From: an uncultured Azohydromonas sp.
GTDB taxonomy: Bacteria > Pseudomonadota > Gammaproteobacteria > Burkholderiales > Burkholderiaceae_C
Assembly (NCBI RefSeq): GCF_937926365.1
Contig: NZ_CALAOH010000194.1
Location: 1 to 33,658 of the forward strand
Direction: 5' to 3'
Length of the DNA stretch: 33,658 bases
Below the pieces are notes generated by a model. The model was not told the origin of the DNA. It did no database searches and worked only from the letters and a program-made list of their open reading frames with translations. Position numbers and translations under genes: made by a program. Shown one piece after another: positions 1 to 9,459 of this stretch; the stretch's first letter is position 1, and the number at the start of each line of letters is the position of its first letter.

Positions 1-1
1 C

Positions 2-697
2 AGGCCGGCGCGCGCCGCCGCGCTGGCGCCGCTGACCGTGGCCGTCCTGGCGCTGGCGGTGCTGGCGCTGCCGCACGGCCTGCTGACGCGGTTGGGTTCG
101 ATGGCCCGGCCGATGCTGTCGAACCTGGACGCGGTGGGCGCGCCCGCCGCGGGCTGGAGCACGGCCGCGCAGCCGCCGGCCGACTGGCGCCACGCCTACC
201 TCAACCCCACGCAGCGCCTGGAGCGCAGTTACGCGCGGGGCGAGCAGCGGGTGGGGCTGCAGATGGCGTACTACGCCGCGGAGACGCCCGACAGCAAGCT
301 CGTGAGCTCCAACAACGCCCTGGTGCAGGGCCGCCAGGGCCCCTGGGCGCTGGTGAGCCAGGAGCGCCGCGAGGTGCGGCTGCCGGACCGGGCGCTGGCG
401 TGGCGCACGGCCGAGCTGCGCAGCGGCAACGCCGATGCCAAGGAGGGCAGCTCGACGCGGCTGGTGGTGTGGCGGGCCTACTGGATCAACGGCGTGCTCA
501 CCGACAGCGACTTCCAGGCCAAGGCGCTGCTGGCGGTCAACCAGCTCCTGGGCCGGGGCGGCGACGGCGCGGTGCTGATGCTCTACACGGTCAAGTCCGG
601 GCCGGAACAGGCCGAGGCGGTGCTGGAGGCCTTCGCGCGCGAGCACCTGTCCGCGCTCGACGAGCAGTTGCGGCGCGCCCGCGACGCGGCGCCCTGA
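2..697 (+). CDS. Exosortase A C-terminal EpsI domain (5' truncated)
   Basis: The reading frame is open from the first bases, so this is the 3' part of a longer gene that starts outside the window. The visible part begins with a hydrophobic stretch (a likely last membrane segment) and continues into an EpsI-type (DUF3485) domain. Its marks are a tyrosine-rich YYAAE segment followed by KLVSSNNALV, then a WRAYWINGV strand. In XrtA systems the EpsI domain is typically fused to the C-terminus of the exosortase, a membrane protease-like transpeptidase that processes PEP-CTERM proteins. I infer that arrangement here, but the catalytic Cys/Arg/His region is not visible. A free-standing EpsI protein with its start just upstream is the alternative. 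A GTG at 38 is probably internal. Confidence 0.72.
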   Translation, partial: RPARAAALAPLTVAVLALAVLALPHGLLTRLGSMARPMLSNLDAVGAPAAGWSTAAQPPADWRHAYLNPTQRLERSYARGEQRVGLQMAYYAAETPDSKLVSSNNALVQGRQGPWALVSQERREVRLPDRALAWRTAELRSGNADAKEGSSTRLVVWRAYWINGVLTDSDFQAKALLAVNQLLGRGGDGAVLMLYTVKSGPEQAEAVLEAFAREHLSALDEQLRRARDAAP

Positions 698-705
698 GCA
701 CCGGG

Positions 706-726
706 GGCCGGGGCCACGGCCCGGCC
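706..726 (+). terminator. GC-rich hairpin after the exosortase/EpsI gene
   Basis: A 7-bp inverted repeat, GGCCGGG / CCCGGCC with a 7-base loop, lies 8 bases after the stop at 697. It is not followed by a T-run, so it is not a canonical Rho-independent terminator. It may be a transcript-end stabiliser or chance structure in G+C-rich DNA. The rest of 698-880 shows no supported gene, only a 19-codon ATG frame ending at 873 with no other support. Confidence 0.25.
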
Positions 727-880
727 GCGACGCGGCACGCCCGCAGCGGTAGTACGTCACCGACAAGACCACGCAACAAGGTCACGATACCCACGCCTTG
801 CCCGCCGGTCGCCATGGACCCGCACGACCTGGCCATCGCCACGGCCGTGCCGGGACGCGCGCCGGGGGCCTGAACTCAAC

Positions 881-2365
881 ATGCTCTTCACTACCGCCAC
901 TTTCGTACTGCTGTTCCTGCCAGTGGCGCTCGCGGGCTTCTTCGTGCTGGGCCGCCGCTCCCAGCGCGCTGCCGCGGCGTGGCTGTTCGGGGTGTCGCTG
1001 TTCTTCTACGGCTGGTGGATGCCCAAGTTCACGCTGCTGCTGCTGGCGTCGATCGGCATCAACTTCAGCCTGGGCCTGCGCATCGCGCGCGTGGTGGACG
1101 CGCAGGGCCAGGCCGCGGCGCGGCGCTGGCTCGCGCTGGGCGTGGCTTTCAACCTGCTGCTGCTGGGCTACTTCAAGTACGCCAACTTCTTCCTGGACAA
1201 CGTCAACGCGCTGGCGGGCACGCACTGGACGCTTGCGGACGTGGTGCTGCCCATCGGCATCTCGTTCTACAGCTTCACGCAGATCGCCTTCCTGGTGGAT
1301 ACCTGGCACGGCAAGGTGCGCGAGTTCCAGCTGGTGCACTACGGGCTGTTCGTCACCTACTTCCCGCGCCTGGTGGCGGGGCCGGTGCTGCACCACGCGC
1401 AGATGATGCCGCAGTTTGCGCGCTCAACCACCTACCGCTTCGACGGCGCCAACTTCAGCGCCGGGCTGGCCATCTTCGCCATCGGCCTGTTCAAGAAGGT
1501 GGTGCTGGCCGACGGGATCGCACCCTATGCCGATGCCGTCTTCAACCCCGCCGATGCCGGCGCCGTGCCCGGCACGCACGAGGCCTGGCTCGCGGCGCTG
1601 GCCTACACGCTGCAGCTGTACTTCGACTTTTCGGGCTACTCCGACATGGCGATCGGCTTGTCATGGATGTTCAACATCCGGCTGCCCTACAACTTCAACT
1701 CGCCGTACCAGGCCACCAACATCAGCGACTTCTGGCGCCGCTGGCACATCTCGCTGTCCACCTTCCTGCGTGATTACCTCTACATCGCGCTGGGGGGCAA
1801 CCGCCATGGCGCGCTGCGGCGCTACGTCAACCTGGCCGCCACGATGGTGCTGGGTGGCCTGTGGCACGGCGCGAGCTGGGCCTTCGTGCTGTGGGGAGCG
1901 CTGCACGGTGCGTACCTGATGGTCAACCACGGCTTCCGCGCGCTGTGCGGCGAGGCGCTGTCGCGGCGGCTGCAGCGCAACCGGGCCTTCATGCTGGCGT
2001 CCTGGGCGCTGACGATGCTGTGCGTGGTGGTGGCGTGGGTGTTCTTCCGCGCCGCCACGCTCGACGGCGCGCTGGCGATGCTGCGTGCCATGGCCGGTGC
2101 CGGGGACGCTTCCGGGCTGCAAGCGCTGCTGTGGAACGCGGGCCTGCAGCCCTCCACCGGGGCGCTGTGGTGCCTGGCCCTGGGGGCGCTGGCCGTGCTG
2201 GCGCCCAACAGCAACCGCATCGGCGAACGGCTGCTGGACAACGCCCGCCGCTACCCCGCCACGCATGCGGGCGCGGGCGGCTTCGTGGCATGCGCGGTAT
2301 TGATGCTGGTGCTTGTCAACACGGCGCGCGACGCGGTCAGCGCCTTCATCTACTTCAACTTCTGA
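881..2365 (+). CDS. MBOAT family O-acyltransferase (AlgI-like)
   Basis: This 494-residue polytopic membrane protein belongs to the membrane-bound O-acyltransferase family, like AlgI. Such proteins pass acetyl groups across the inner membrane to periplasmic transferases that decorate polysaccharides. The sequence shows many hydrophobic segments, the SFYSFTQIAFLVD segment, the FWRRWHISLS motif, and GGLWHGASWAFVLWGALHG near residue 325 with the conserved catalytic histidine. The length is normal for the family. The ATG at 881 has only a weak upstream purine tract, but the N-terminus (MLFTTATFVLLFLP) is typical of AlgI-like proteins. The next gene, an SGNH-like protein, begins one base after this stop, which is the usual MBOAT/SGNH pairing. 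The target is probably the exopolysaccharide made by this locus (inferred). Confidence 0.92.
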   Translation: MLFTTATFVLLFLPVALAGFFVLGRRSQRAAAAWLFGVSLFFYGWWMPKFTLLLLASIGINFSLGLRIARVVDAQGQAAARRWLALGVAFNLLLLGYFKYANFFLDNVNALAGTHWTLADVVLPIGISFYSFTQIAFLVDTWHGKVREFQLVHYGLFVTYFPRLVAGPVLHHAQMMPQFARSTTYRFDGANFSAGLAIFAIGLFKKVVLADGIAPYADAVFNPADAGAVPGTHEAWLAALAYTLQLYFDFSGYSDMAIGLSWMFNIRLPYNFNSPYQATNISDFWRRWHISLSTFLRDYLYIALGGNRHGALRRYVNLAATMVLGGLWHGASWAFVLWGALHGAYLMVNHGFRALCGEALSRRLQRNRAFMLASWALTMLCVVVAWVFFRAATLDGALAMLRAMAGAGDASGLQALLWNAGLQPSTGALWCLALGALAVLAPNSNRIGERLLDNARRYPATHAGAGGFVACAVLMLVLVNTARDAVSAFIYFNF

Positions 2366-2366
2366 C

Positions 2367-3410
2367 ATGGTGCGCCGCGTGCTTCACGTCCTGCTGGGCG
2401 TGCTGGTATTCCTGCTGCTGAGCGAAGCGCTGCTGCGGATGCTGCCGGTGAGCAGCCCCACCGACAGCGGCTACCGCATCGATCCGATGGTGCTGAACTA
2501 TCCGCCGCATCACGAGTGGCAGATGTCCACCGGCTGGGCCTTGTACAACCCGCAGCGCATGCGCGCCAACAACGCCGGGTTCGCGGCCGAGTACGACTTC
2601 GAGCCCAATCCCCAGGCGGTGGCCCTGGTCGGCGACAGCTACGTCGAGGCGTCGATGCTGCCCCTGGCCGCGCGGCCGGCGGCGCAGCTGCAGCGCTCGC
2701 TGGGTGGCCAGCGCCCGGTCTACGCCATGGGCGGCCCGGGGTCGTCGCTGCTGGACTACGCCGAGCGCATTCGGTTGGCGCATGAGCGCTGGGGCGTGCG
2801 CGATTTCGTCGTGCTGCTCGAGCGCGGCGACGTGCGCCAAGCGCTTTGCGGCTCGGGCAATGTGCACGCGCGCTGCCTGGACCGGCACAGCCTGCAGCCG
2901 CGTACCGAGCTGCAGCCACCGCCCTCGACGCTCAAGCGCTGGCTGAGGCACTGCGCCCTGGCGCAGTACCTCGTCAGCCAGCTCAAGGTGGATTTCCGGC
3001 GGCTGCCGGCCCAGGCGTTTCCGGAGCTGCTGCCGGCGCCCGCTGGCGGGGGCCAGGCGCGGCCCGCGTGGCCGCCCGGCGGTCCGAGGGCGCTGGCCGA
3101 GGCGGTGGCGCGCGAGTTCTTCGGGCGCATCGGGCCGCACGTGGCTGGCCGCCTGGTGCTGGTGGTGGACAGCGACCGCCAGCGCCTGGAGCGCGGCCAG
3201 GCCGCCAACGACCCCGACCGGGACCACTTCATCCGGCTGGCGCGCGCCGCGGGCGCCATCGTCGTCGACGCCGAACCGCTGCTGCGGCAGCACTTCGGGC
3301 ACTCCAGCCTGTCGCTCGACGTCGGCCCCTACGACGGCCACCTCAACCCCCTGGGGGTGGAGCTGCTGGCGCAGGCCGCGGCCCGGGCGCTGCTGGGCGA
3401 TGCGCCGTGA
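2367..3410 (+). CDS. SGNH/GDSL-like protein, AlgJ/AlgX-type partner of the MBOAT
   Basis: 347 residues from the ATG at 2367, one base after the MBOAT stop; an in-frame start at 2313 would overlap the MBOAT gene and is unlikely. The N-terminus has a single hydrophobic segment (VLHVLLGVLVFLLLSEALL), so the protein is probably anchored with its domain in the periplasm. SGNH block I is visible as LVGDSYVE with the candidate nucleophile Ser91. The C-terminal block is YDGHLNP with Asp323 and His325, giving a plausible Ser-Asp-His triad. With the MBOAT next door, the likely role is O-acetyl transfer to, or removal from, the exported polysaccharide. Which of the two cannot be told from sequence. Confidence 0.8.
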   Translation: MVRRVLHVLLGVLVFLLLSEALLRMLPVSSPTDSGYRIDPMVLNYPPHHEWQMSTGWALYNPQRMRANNAGFAAEYDFEPNPQAVALVGDSYVEASMLPLAARPAAQLQRSLGGQRPVYAMGGPGSSLLDYAERIRLAHERWGVRDFVVLLERGDVRQALCGSGNVHARCLDRHSLQPRTELQPPPSTLKRWLRHCALAQYLVSQLKVDFRRLPAQAFPELLPAPAGGGQARPAWPPGGPRALAEAVAREFFGRIGPHVAGRLVLVVDSDRQRLERGQAANDPDRDHFIRLARAAGAIVVDAEPLLRQHFGHSSLSLDVGPYDGHLNPLGVELLAQAAARALLGDAP

Positions 3411-4545
3411 CGCGGGCGCCGGGGCGGCGCCCTCCGCCGCGTTGAAGGGCCGGCCCGAGGGGGCCACCGGGCCCGCGCTGTCGGCGTACCGCCATCCGGA
3501 CGCGCTGCCGCCCGATGCGCTGGCGCTGCTGTGCCGGGCCGAGCGCGCGGGCATCGAGCTGGGCCCGGCCTGGTACCGCAACTTCCTCGCCACGCTGCCG
3601 GGCTTCAGGGACGGTGCCCGCTTCCACGTGCTGCGCCGCGACGGCCGCGCGGTGGCGGTGCTGCCGCTGCTGGTGGGCGGCGAGGGCGGGGCGCGGCCCG
3701 GCTGCGCGCAGGCGCTGGCCAACTACTACAGCGCGCTGTGGGCGCCGGCGCTGGACGATGCGCTCACGGCCCCGGAGCTGGCGCCGCTGCTGCGCGAGCT
3801 GCTGCGCCGGCACGCGCCGCTGCACACCCTGGACTTCGCGCCCATGGACCCGGACTCCCGCGCCTGGGCCGTGCTGCGCGGCGCGCTGCGCGGCGCCGGG
3901 CTGCCGGCATGGGACTACCTCGCCTTCGGCAACTGGTACCTGCGCGCCGACGCCTTCGAGGGCTGGGAGGCGTACCTGGCCGCGCGCCCGGGGGCGCTGC
4001 GCAACACGCTGCGGCGCGCGGAGAAGCGGCTGGAGCGCGCGGGCGGGCGCGTCGAGATCGTCAGCGGCGGCGAGCGCCTGGAGGCGGCGGCGCAGGCCTA
4101 CGCCCGCGTCTATGCCGCGAGCTGGAAGAGCCCCGAGCCGCACCCGGCCTTCGTGCCCGGGCTCATCCGCGGCTGCGCGCGGCAGGGATGGCTGCGGCTG
4201 GGCGTGGTATGGTTGCACGAGCAACCGGTGGCGGCGCAGCTGTGGATCGTCGCGCACGGCAAGGCCGCGATCTACAAGCTGGCCTACGACGAGGCCTTCA
4301 AGGCGCTGGGCTCGGGCACCGTGCTGACGGCGCGGCTGATGCGGCACGTGCTGGAGCGCGACGGCGTCGCGGAGGTGGACTACCTCATGGGCGACGACGC
4401 CTACAAGCGCGACTGGATGAGCCACCGGCGCGAGCGCCGGGGCCTGCGTGCCTGCAACCCGCGCACCCCGCGCGGGCTGCTGGCCGCGGCGCGCGAGGCC
4501 GCGGCGCGGCTGCTGCGGCCCTTGCGGCGCCGGCCGCCGCCATGA
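3400..4545 (+). CDS. GNAT / FemAB-like acyltransferase (Acetyltransf_6 type)
   Basis: 381 residues, starting at an ATG that overlaps the end of the SGNH gene by 11 bases, so translation is probably coupled. The C-terminal half shows the pattern of the BioF2/CelD-like acetyltransferase family (Acetyltransf_6). It has a strand-loop AAQLWIVAHGKAAIYKLAYD, then a helix with GSGTVLTARLMRHVLE, then VDYLMGDDAYKRDWM. Proteins of this type are common in polysaccharide and XrtA loci, and several are proposed to acylate sugars or peptides using an acyl-CoA or aminoacyl donor. No signal peptide is seen, so it is likely cytoplasmic. It differs from the FemAB-like protein usually named as XrtA-linked, so I do not give it that name. 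The substrate is unknown. Confidence 0.75.
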   Translation: MRRDAGAGAAPSAALKGRPEGATGPALSAYRHPDALPPDALALLCRAERAGIELGPAWYRNFLATLPGFRDGARFHVLRRDGRAVAVLPLLVGGEGGARPGCAQALANYYSALWAPALDDALTAPELAPLLRELLRRHAPLHTLDFAPMDPDSRAWAVLRGALRGAGLPAWDYLAFGNWYLRADAFEGWEAYLAARPGALRNTLRRAEKRLERAGGRVEIVSGGERLEAAAQAYARVYAASWKSPEPHPAFVPGLIRGCARQGWLRLGVVWLHEQPVAAQLWIVAHGKAAIYKLAYDEAFKALGSGTVLTARLMRHVLERDGVAEVDYLMGDDAYKRDWMSHRRERRGLRACNPRTPRGLLAAAREAAARLLRPLRRRPPP

Positions 4546-4863
4546 GGCCGGCGCACCGTGCGGGCCCAGATGTAAGCACGGCCGTTACGAGCTGACGCTT
4601 GAGGCGGCGCAATCGTTCACGCGTTCGTTTGACTTTGGTCGCCTCGTGCAGTCTGTATCAGCGAAGTTACAAAATAGAATCCGGATTCCCAAGGTGCCGG
4701 GGCATTCAACGGACCGAACTGCACGAGGACCTCTGTTGTCGGCGACCCAGACAAGTTCCGTCCGTACCTTTCCCGGGCGGGTTGCACAGTGAATCGGAGG
4801 AATCGTGGAAGTGGCGGCGGTGAGCGGTCCGGGCCCCTGGCGCCGGTCCGGAAGGGCGGGGCA
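4546..4863 (+). promoter_or_regulatory. Intergenic region with candidate sigma70-type promoter
   Basis: This 318-base gap separates the acetylation genes from the assembly block and is less G+C-rich than its flanks. A TTGACT hexamer lies at 4629-4634. A TAGAAT hexamer (5 of 6 to the -10 consensus) lies at 4675-4680, but the two are too far apart to pair. TTGACT with a 17-base spacer would meet only the poor TCTGTA. Either could mark the start of a second transcription unit running to 13329 or beyond. A strong ribosome-binding-like CGGAGG at 4795-4800 precedes a GTG at 4805 that opens a 23-codon frame ending at 4876. Confidence 0.35.
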
Positions 4864-6063
4864 GTGGCGGCGCTGAAGTCCATCGAGCAAACGCGGGCCG
4901 GCACGGCCGGCACGCGGGACGCCCCGCTGGTGCTGCACGTCGTTTACCGCTTCGACACGGGCGGGCTGGAAAACGGGATCGTGAATCTCATCAACCATCT
5001 GCCTGCCCAGGCCTACCGGCACGCCGTGCTCTCGCTCACGGAGGTGACGGCGTTCAGCCGCCGCGTGCAGCGCGAGGACGTGGAGTTCATCGCCCTGCAC
5101 AAGCCGCCGGGCCACGCCTTCAAGCTCTATCCGCGCATGTACCGGCTGTTCCGGCAACTGCGTCCGGCGGTGGTGCACACCAACAACCTGGCCGCGCTGG
5201 AGTGCGCGCTGCCCGCGTGGGCCGCGGGCGTGCCGCTGCGCATCCACAGCGAGCACGGCTGGGACGTGTCGGACCTGGACGGCAGCAACCGCCGCTACCA
5301 GCAGGTGCGCCGGCTCTACCGTCCCTTCGTGTCGCACTACATCGCGGTCTCGGCCGACCTGAACCGCTACCTGCTGGACAAGGTGCACGTGCCGCCGCGG
5401 CGCGTGAGCCACATTCCCAACGCCGTGGACACGGCGCGCTTCCACCCGGCGCCGGACGGCCGGCCCGGGCGCATCGAGGGCTGCCCCTTCACGCCCGATC
5501 GCCACTGGCTGGTCGGCACCGTGGGGCGCATGCAGGCCGTGAAGGACCAGCCCAACCTCGTGCGCGCCTTCGCCCACGCGCTGCGGCAGCAGCCCGCGCT
5601 GCGCGAGCGCATGCGCGTGGTGATGGTGGGCGACGGCCCGCTGCGCGCGCCCACGCAGGCGCTGCTGCAGGAGCTGGGCCTGGCCGACCTGGCCTGGCTG
5701 CCCGGCGAGCGCAGCGACGTGCCGGAGGTGATGCGCGGGCTGCACTGCTTCACGCTGCCGTCCAAGGCCGAGGGGCTGTCCTACACGCTGCTGGAGGCCA
5801 TGTCCAGCGCTCTGCCCTCGGTGGTCACGGCCGTGGGCGCCAACGTGGACCTGATCCACGACGGGCTCACCGGCGCCATCGTGCCGACCAACGACCCACA
5901 GGCCCTGGGCGACGCGCTGGCGCGCGTGGCCGCCGACCCGGCGCAGGCGCTGCGCATGGGCCGCACGGCGCGCGAGCGCGTGTGCAAGGACTACAGCCAG
6001 GAGGGCATGGTGGGTGCCTACCAGCGCCTGTACGACCGCCACCAGGCGGCGCGGAGCCACTGA
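4864..6063 (+). CDS. XrtA/PEP-CTERM system glycosyltransferase (TIGR03088-like)
   Basis: 399 residues from GTG 4864, which is preceded by GGAAGGGCGGGG. An in-frame GTG at 4789 would add 25 low-complexity residues. The N-terminus LHVVYRFDTGGLENG is the hallmark of the XrtA-associated GT4 family (TIGR03088). The GT-B fold is clear: a donor-domain strand VGTVGRMQAVKDQPNLV, and an E-x7-E-like region, KAEGLSYTLLEAMS, near residue 300. It should transfer a sugar from a nucleotide-sugar donor to the growing lipid-linked repeat on the cytoplasmic face. The specific sugar cannot be read from sequence. It opens a run of closely spaced genes with the amidotransferase starting three bases after its stop. 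Confidence 0.9.
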   Translation: MAALKSIEQTRAGTAGTRDAPLVLHVVYRFDTGGLENGIVNLINHLPAQAYRHAVLSLTEVTAFSRRVQREDVEFIALHKPPGHAFKLYPRMYRLFRQLRPAVVHTNNLAALECALPAWAAGVPLRIHSEHGWDVSDLDGSNRRYQQVRRLYRPFVSHYIAVSADLNRYLLDKVHVPPRRVSHIPNAVDTARFHPAPDGRPGRIEGCPFTPDRHWLVGTVGRMQAVKDQPNLVRAFAHALRQQPALRERMRVVMVGDGPLRAPTQALLQELGLADLAWLPGERSDVPEVMRGLHCFTLPSKAEGLSYTLLEAMSSALPSVVTAVGANVDLIHDGLTGAIVPTNDPQALGDALARVAADPAQALRMGRTARERVCKDYSQEGMVGAYQRLYDRHQAARSH

Positions 6064-6066
6064 GCC

Positions 6067-8004
6067 ATGTGCGGCATTACCGGATTGTTCGATACCCGTG
6101 GCGCGCGCAACTTCGAGCGCGCGACGCTGCAGCGCATGAACCAGGCGCAGTTCCACCGCGGCCCGGACGGGGGCGACCTGCACCTGGAGCCCGGCGTCGG
6201 CCTGGGCCACCGGCGGCTGTCGATCATCGACCTGGCCACCGGGCAGCAGCCCCTGTTCAACGAGGACGGCTCGGTGGTCATCGTCTTCAACGGCGAGATC
6301 TACAACTACCAGGAGCTCGTGCCCGAGTTGCGGGCGCTGGGGCACGTGTTCCACACGCACAGCGACACCGAGGTCATCGTGCACGCGTGGGAGTCGTGGG
6401 GCCCGGCGTGCCTGCAGCGCCTGCGCGGCATGTTCGCCTTCGCGCTGTGGGACCGCAACCAGCAGGCCTTCTTCATGGCGCGCGACCGCCTGGGCGTCAA
6501 GCCGATGCACTACGCGCTGCTCGACGACGGCACGCTGGTCTTCGGCTCGGAGCTCAAGACGCTGCTGGCGCACGGCGGGCTCAAGCGCGACATCGACCCG
6601 CTGGCGGTGGAGGAGTACTTCGCGCTGGGCTACGTGGCCGAGCCGCGCTGCATCTTCCGCCAGGCGCGCAAGCTCCCGGCCGGCCACATGCTGCTGCTGC
6701 GCCGCGGCCAGCCGGTGGCCGAGCCGCAGCCCTACTGGGACCTGCGCTTCACGCTGGACCGCAAGATCGGGCTGCAGGACGCCTGCGCCGAGCTCGACCT
6801 GCGGCTGCACGAGTCGGTGCGGCTGCGCATGATCGCCGACGTGCCGCTGGGCGCCTTCCTCTCCGGCGGCGTCGATTCCAGCGCCGTGGTGGCGCACATG
6901 GCCGAGCTGTCGCAGGGGCCGGTGAACACCTGCTCCATGGCCTTTGCCGACCCGGCCTTCAACGAGGCCGAGTTCGCCCGCATGGTGGCCGATCGTTACC
7001 GCACCAACCACTTCGTGGACATGGTGGACAGCGACGACTTCGGCCTGGTGGACACCCTCGCGTCGATGTACGACGAGCCCTACGCCGACTCCTCGGCGGT
7101 GCCCACCTACCGCGTGTGCCAGCTCGCGCGCACGCACGTGAAGGTGGCGCTGTCGGGCGACGGCGGCGACGAGGCCTTCGGCGGCTACCGCCGCTACCGC
7201 ATGCACCTGATGGAGGAGCGCATGCGCTCGGCGCTGCCGCTGGCGCTGCGCCGGCCGCTGTTCGGCACGCTGGGCCGGCTCTATCCCAAGGCCGACTGGG
7301 CGCCGCAGGTGCTGCGCGCCAAGACCACTTTCCAGGGCATGGCGCGCAGCTCGGTGCAGGCCTACTTCCACAGCGTGGCGCAGCTGCGCCAGCCGCTGCG
7401 CGACGCGCTGTTCAGCCCCGCGCTCAAGCGCGAGCTCGGCGGCTACACGGCGCAGGAGGTGTTCGAGCGCCACGCGCGCCGCGCGGGCACGGACGACGCG
7501 CTGGCGCTGATCCAGTACATCGACCTCAAGACCTGGCTCATCGACGACATCAACGCCAAGGTGGACCGCGCCAGCATGAAGCACGGGCTGGAGGTGCGCG
7601 AGCCGCTGATGGACCACGAGCTGGTCGAGTGGGCCGCCACGCTGCCGTCATCGCTGAAGATCAGCGCCGGCGAGGGCAAGCACGTGTTCAAGAAGGCGCT
7701 GGAGCCGCGGCTGCCGCACGACGTGCTGTACCGGCCCAAGATGGGCTTCTCGGTGCCGCTGGCGCGCTGGTTCCGCGGCCCGCTGCGCCAGCGGCTGCGC
7801 GAGTCGCTGCTGGGCGGCGCGATGGCCGACACCGGCTGGTTCGACGCGCGCCTCATGGGCCGCCTCGTCGAGCAGCACGAGTCCGGCGTGCACGACCACA
7901 GCCGCGCGCTGTGGACGCTGCTGATGTTCGACGCCTTCCTGCGCAACGTCGCGGGCGCGGGCGCCTCGCCGGCGATGCCGCCCCAGGCGTTGGCGGAGGC
8001 CTGA
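6067..8004 (+). CDS. XrtA system amidotransferase (asparagine-synthase-like, TIGR03108-like)
   Basis: 645 residues, the usual length for the XrtA-associated amidotransferase 1. The N-terminal class II glutaminase domain is intact: MCGITGLFD puts the catalytic Cys at position 2, exposed after Met removal. It is followed by FNGEIYNYQEL and RDRLGVKPMHY. The C-terminal synthetase domain has the ATP-pyrophosphatase loop LSGGVDSS at residues 265-272 and SGDGGDEAFGGY downstream. It should take ammonia from glutamine and amidate a carboxylate through an adenylated intermediate. With two UDP-sugar dehydrogenases nearby, a uronic acid carboxyl is a reasonable but unproven target. It follows the glycosyltransferase by three bases, so the two are probably co-transcribed. 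Confidence 0.93.
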   Translation: MCGITGLFDTRGARNFERATLQRMNQAQFHRGPDGGDLHLEPGVGLGHRRLSIIDLATGQQPLFNEDGSVVIVFNGEIYNYQELVPELRALGHVFHTHSDTEVIVHAWESWGPACLQRLRGMFAFALWDRNQQAFFMARDRLGVKPMHYALLDDGTLVFGSELKTLLAHGGLKRDIDPLAVEEYFALGYVAEPRCIFRQARKLPAGHMLLLRRGQPVAEPQPYWDLRFTLDRKIGLQDACAELDLRLHESVRLRMIADVPLGAFLSGGVDSSAVVAHMAELSQGPVNTCSMAFADPAFNEAEFARMVADRYRTNHFVDMVDSDDFGLVDTLASMYDEPYADSSAVPTYRVCQLARTHVKVALSGDGGDEAFGGYRRYRMHLMEERMRSALPLALRRPLFGTLGRLYPKADWAPQVLRAKTTFQGMARSSVQAYFHSVAQLRQPLRDALFSPALKRELGGYTAQEVFERHARRAGTDDALALIQYIDLKTWLIDDINAKVDRASMKHGLEVREPLMDHELVEWAATLPSSLKISAGEGKHVFKKALEPRLPHDVLYRPKMGFSVPLARWFRGPLRQRLRESLLGGAMADTGWFDARLMGRLVEQHESGVHDHSRALWTLLMFDAFLRNVAGAGASPAMPPQALAEA

Positions 8005-8112
8005 GCCATGGCGGCCTTCAAGGCGAGAGTCCCGGCCATGCCGGTTGCGTCATCAATTATTCATGTGTCGTCCCCGCGAGCTTGCGGGCCGTGCGGCTAA
8101 CAGGAGAACGGT

Positions 8113-9393
<1,281 letters not shown>

Positions 9394-9459
9394 GGCCGTC
9401 CCCGACCCGCCGCCGACCGCAGCGCCGCCCGCGCCGCGGGCCGCTGAAGAAAGCTTGAG

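Noticed and set aside
813..873. A 19-codon ATG frame just before the MBOAT gene
   Set aside because: Low-complexity Ala/Pro sequence; no ribosome-binding site; could be chance.
4585..7617. A 1010-codon open frame on the minus strand
   Set aside because: Antisense to a clear glycosyltransferase and the amidotransferase, with His/Arg/Val-rich repetitive composition typical of a shadow frame.
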